64,000 nt of DNA from Aeromonas rivipollensis (lineage in GTDB: Bacteria > Pseudomonadota > Gammaproteobacteria > Enterobacterales > Aeromonadaceae). Position 1 is the stretch's first letter. The number at the start of each line of letters is the position of its first letter. The translations under genes were made by a program, and so were the position numbers. The stretch covers positions 3,897,001-3,961,000 of the forward strand of contig NZ_CP149130.1 in the NCBI RefSeq assembly GCF_037811135.1, read 5' to 3'. The notes under the pieces are model-generated. The model ran no database searches. It saw only the letters and a list, made by a program, of their open reading frames with translations, and was not told where the DNA came from. This document shows positions 61,673 to 64,000 of the stretch, piece after piece.

Positions 61673-63043
61673 TCAGGCTTGCGCCGGCAGGCTCAGGCGG
61701 GCGACTGCTTCCACGTGCATGGAGTGCGGGAACATGTCCACCGGCTGCACCTCGTCCAGCACGAAGCCCTGCTTGACCAGCCAGGCGAGATCCCGGGCCA
61801 GGGTCTGGGGGTTGCAGGAGACATAGACCAGACGACGCGGCGCCATGGCGACCAGGGTCTGCAGCACCGCCTTGTCACAACCCTTGCGGGGCGGATCCAT
61901 CACCACCACGTCGGCGGTCACGCCCTGGGCGTGCAGCTCGGGCATCAATTGTTCGGCCTTGCCCACGTGGAATTCGGTGTGCTCTATGCCGTTCAGGGCG
62001 GCGTTGCGGCGGGCATCGGAGATGGCGCTCTCCACCGACTCGATGCCCACCACCTTGGCGGCCTTGCCAGCCAGGAACAGGGAGATGGTGCCGATGCCGC
62101 AATAGATGTCGAACACCGTCTCGTTGCCGGTCAGCTCGCTGTATTCCAGCGCCTTGGAGTAGAGCACATCGGTCTGGCTCGGGTTGTTCTGGAAGAAGGA
62201 GAGGGGCGAGATCTCGAATTCGAGCTCGTGGATCTTGTCGCGGATCACCCCTTCCCCCAGCAACACGCGGTTGCTCGTTCCCAGGATGCGGTTGGTGCGC
62301 TCATCGTTGATGTTCTGCACCAGGGTCGTGACCGGCAGATCGCTCAGGGCGGTCAGCAGCTCGGCTTCGAAGGGCAGCGCCTCGCCCAGGGTCACCAGCA
62401 CCACCATCAGCTCGCCGCTCTTGAAGCCCTTGCGGGTCATCAGGTTGCGCACGCAGCCGGTGTGGGCCACCTCGTCATAGGCGGCAATGTCGTGCTCGCG
62501 CATCCAGCCACGCACCCGGGCATTGAGCTCCACATGCAGGGAGTCCTGCACCGCGCAGTCGTCGGCGGTGATGAGATCGTGGGAGTGCTTGCGGTAGAAG
62601 CCTATTTCGGCGCCGGCCTCGCTGCCACGCACGGCGTACTGCGCCTTGTTGCGGTAGGCGAACGGGCTGTCCATGCCGAGGATGCGGTTGACCTGGGTCT
62701 CACCCAGGCCGACCTGTTCCAGCGCGCTCTGCACCAGGGATTGTTTCAGTTTGAGCTGGGCCGGATAGGCCAGCGGGCGCACCTGGCAGCCGCCGCACTC
62801 GGTGTTGGGGCAGAAATCGGGAACCCTGTCGGCGGACGGCTGGGTCAGCTCGACCAGCTTGCCGTGCAGATAGTTCGGCTTGACCTCGGTCAACTCGACC
62901 ATCGCCTGCTCACCGGGCAGCAGACCCTCGACAAACAGGGGGCGATCGAACAGGCGACCCTTGCCATCCCCCTTGTCGGTCAGTTCCTGAATATCGATCT
63001 GATGTTGGTGTCCCACTAACGGCATGAGCGGCTCCGAAGGCAT
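61673..63043 (-). CDS. TrmA/RlmD-family RNA uracil-C5 methyltransferase
   Basis: A 456-residue SAM-dependent m5U methyltransferase. It has an N-terminal TRAM domain, iron-sulphur cysteines (CPNTECGGC near residue 80), SAM motif VFDIYCGIGTISLFLAGKA, VMDPPRKGCDK and the catalytic cysteine in VYVSCNPQTLARD. The target is probably 23S rRNA (U1939 or U747 type), but the paralogues RlmC, RlmD and TrmA are hard to tell apart by eye. The extra first residues before MPLVGHQHQ may not be translated. A degraded copy of its 3' end follows. Confidence 0.88.
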   Translation of the reverse strand: MPSEPLMPLVGHQHQIDIQELTDKGDGKGRLFDRPLFVEGLLPGEQAMVELTEVKPNYLHGKLVELTQPSADRVPDFCPNTECGGCQVRPLAYPAQLKLKQSLVQSALEQVGLGETQVNRILGMDSPFAYRNKAQYAVRGSEAGAEIGFYRKHSHDLITADDCAVQDSLHVELNARVRGWMREHDIAAYDEVAHTGCVRNLMTRKGFKSGELMVVLVTLGEALPFEAELLTALSDLPVTTLVQNINDERTNRILGTSNRVLLGEGVIRDKIHELEFEISPLSFFQNNPSQTDVLYSKALEYSELTGNETVFDIYCGIGTISLFLAGKAAKVVGIESVESAISDARRNAALNGIEHTEFHVGKAEQLMPELHAQGVTADVVVMDPPRKGCDKAVLQTLVAMAPRRLVYVSCNPQTLARDLAWLVKQGFVLDEVQPVDMFPHSMHVEAVARLSLPAQA

Positions 63044-63204
63044 AGAAGAAAGGGTGGAAGCAGGGCTGACCCGGCTACCCCAAATAAAGGGTGGCAGAGT
63101 TTAGCGGAGATCCGGCCAAATTGCAGGCATAAAACATCCCTTGAAGGAAATAACAACGGCGGGATCTGGGGACTCTGGATGGGTGGCGCCTCATGGGTCG
63201 CCAT

Positions 63205-63231
63205 AAAAAAACCGCCGGACAAGGCCGGCGG
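63205..63231 (-). terminator. Terminator of amtB
   Basis: CCGCCGG, six-base loop, CCGGCGG with a seven-A run on the plus strand, 28 bp past amtB. Confidence 0.92.
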
Positions 63232-63258
63232 CAGGTGGTCAACGGTAGCCTGAGGGGA

Positions 63259-64000
63259 TCACAGGCTGTAGGCTTTCTCCCCATGACTGGTGACGTCCAG
63301 CCCTTCCCGCTCGGCATCTTCCTTGACCCGCAGGCCAATCAGCAGATCCACCAGCTTGTAGGCCACGGCGGAGACCAGGGCAGTCCATGCCACCGTCACC
63401 AGCACACCTATGACCTGGATCTTCACCTGGGTCAGGATGGAGTAGCCCTCGGCCACCTGATTGGTCACATAGTCCCACACCCCGGTGCCACCCAGATCCG
63501 GGCTGGCGAACACCCCGGTCAGCACGGCTCCCAGGATACCGCACACCCCGTGCAGGCCGAACACGTCCAGGCTGTCATCGGCCCCCAGCAGGCGCTTGAG
63601 ACCATGCACGCCCCACAGACCGGCCACGCCGCTCAGCAGACCTATGATGAGGGCACCACCGACACCAACGAAACCGGCGGCGGGAGTGATGGCCACCAGG
63701 CCCGCCACCGCACCGGACACGGCGCCCAGCAGGGAGGGGCGACCCTTCATCACCCATTCGGCCAAGGTCCAGGAGAGCGCGGCACCGGCCGGCGCCAGCC
63801 AGGTGTTGACGAAGGCCAGGGCGGCCGTGCCGTTGGCTTCCAGCGCGGAGCCGGCGTTGAAGCCGAACCAGCCGAACCAGAGCAGGGCGGCCCCTATCAT
63901 GGTCATGGTCAGGCTGTGGGGGGCCATGGGATCACGACCGTAGCCAACCCGCTTGCCGACCATGAAGGCACCGACCAGACCGGCAACCGCCGCGTTGATG
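63259..64000 (-). CDS. amtB: Ammonium transporter AmtB (5' end outside window)
   Basis: The C-terminal about 247 residues of a trimeric ammonium channel. Hallmarks are PHSLTMTMIGAALLWFGWFG, NAGSALEANGTAALAF, the second twin histidine in DVFGLHGVCGILGAVLTG and the cytoplasmic tail GLRVKEDAEREGLDVTSHGE, which docks GlnK. The start lies beyond 64000. No glnK follows it; instead a terminator does. The glnK-like gene is 46 kb away. Confidence 0.95.
   Translation of the reverse strand, partial: INAAVAGLVGAFMVGKRVGYGRDPMAPHSLTMTMIGAALLWFGWFGFNAGSALEANGTAALAFVNTWLAPAGAALSWTLAEWVMKGRPSLLGAVSGAVAGLVAITPAAGFVGVGGALIIGLLSGVAGLWGVHGLKRLLGADDSLDVFGLHGVCGILGAVLTGVFASPDLGGTGVWDYVTNQVAEGYSILTQVKIQVIGVLVTVAWTALVSAVAYKLVDLLIGLRVKEDAEREGLDVTSHGEKAYSL

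Noticed and set aside
1..64000. tRNA, rRNA, CRISPR array, insertion sequence or prophage
   Set aside because: I saw no cloverleaf, no regularly spaced repeats, no transposase and no phage gene on either strand. Absence by eye is not proof; a tRNA and IS search would settle it.

Overview
The window reads as chromosomal DNA of a high-GC gammaproteobacterium, most likely Aeromonas. Three things point there: neighbourhoods shared with Vibrio and the enterics (rpsP-rimM, ffh-ypjD-corB, srmB/trmN6, radA-PilZ-serB-smp, deoCABD-nupC), a polar-flagellum MotX, and proteins that resemble Vibrio or E. coli homologues without matching either closely. Nearly all of it is core genome. I saw no rRNA, tRNA, intact insertion sequence, prophage or CRISPR array. 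The rimM gene (left) and amtB gene (right) run off the window.

Layout. 1-4.8 kb: rimM, rpsP, ffh, then ypjD and corB. 4.8-8.6 kb: nsrR divergent from hmp, then motX and mdh. 8.8-12.4 kb: an arginine ABC transporter operon (artPIQM) sitting between mdh and argR, with ARG boxes between artP and argR. 12.5-17.3 kb: a DyP peroxidase and an fbpABC ferric-iron operon with a Fur-box-like site. 17.4-19.2 kb: an orphan glnK with a sigma-54-like promoter, arfB and ogt. 19.2-27 kb: a CNT nucleoside transporter, a LysR regulator, a periplasmic glutathione peroxidase, an NnrU-like protein, and a glycerate module (kinase, GntP permease, CdaR). 27-35 kb: yacL, a CPBP protease, yggU-yggT-proC-yggS, divergent pilT-pilU, yaaA. 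35-43 kb: srmB/trmN6, brnQ, a zur-cheX-small membrane protein cluster, dusA, hupA, rsd. 43-50 kb: two PilZ proteins flanking radA, an alpha/beta hydrolase, serB/smp. 50-53 kb: an accessory-looking patch with an apparent type I restriction (HsdR) remnant and a DUF3300-DUF2950 pair. 53-60 kb: the deo nucleoside-salvage operon with XapX and NupC. 60-64 kb: TatD-like nuclease, a pseudopilin, a TrmA/RlmD-family RNA methyltransferase, amtB.

How the genes work together. nsrR/hmp form a nitric-oxide sensing and detoxification pair. ArgR probably controls artPIQM. The deo enzymes, XapX and NupC form one nucleoside uptake and breakdown unit. PilT and PilU power type IV pilus retraction, and the PilZ proteins imply cyclic-di-GMP control.

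The most unusual feature is a recurring scar. At five places the edge of a gene or its promoter is present twice, 89-136 bp apart: the ffh promoter, the artQ/artM junction, the cdaR 5' end, the ogt 3' end and the rlmD-like 3' end. Two of these make short ORFs with good ribosome binding sites directly upstream of the intact gene. The cdaR copies differ only at synonymous positions, which argues for recombination between diverged alleles rather than decay of a fresh duplication. I did not find a clearly novel multi-gene system; this scar pattern is the strongest unexplained signal.
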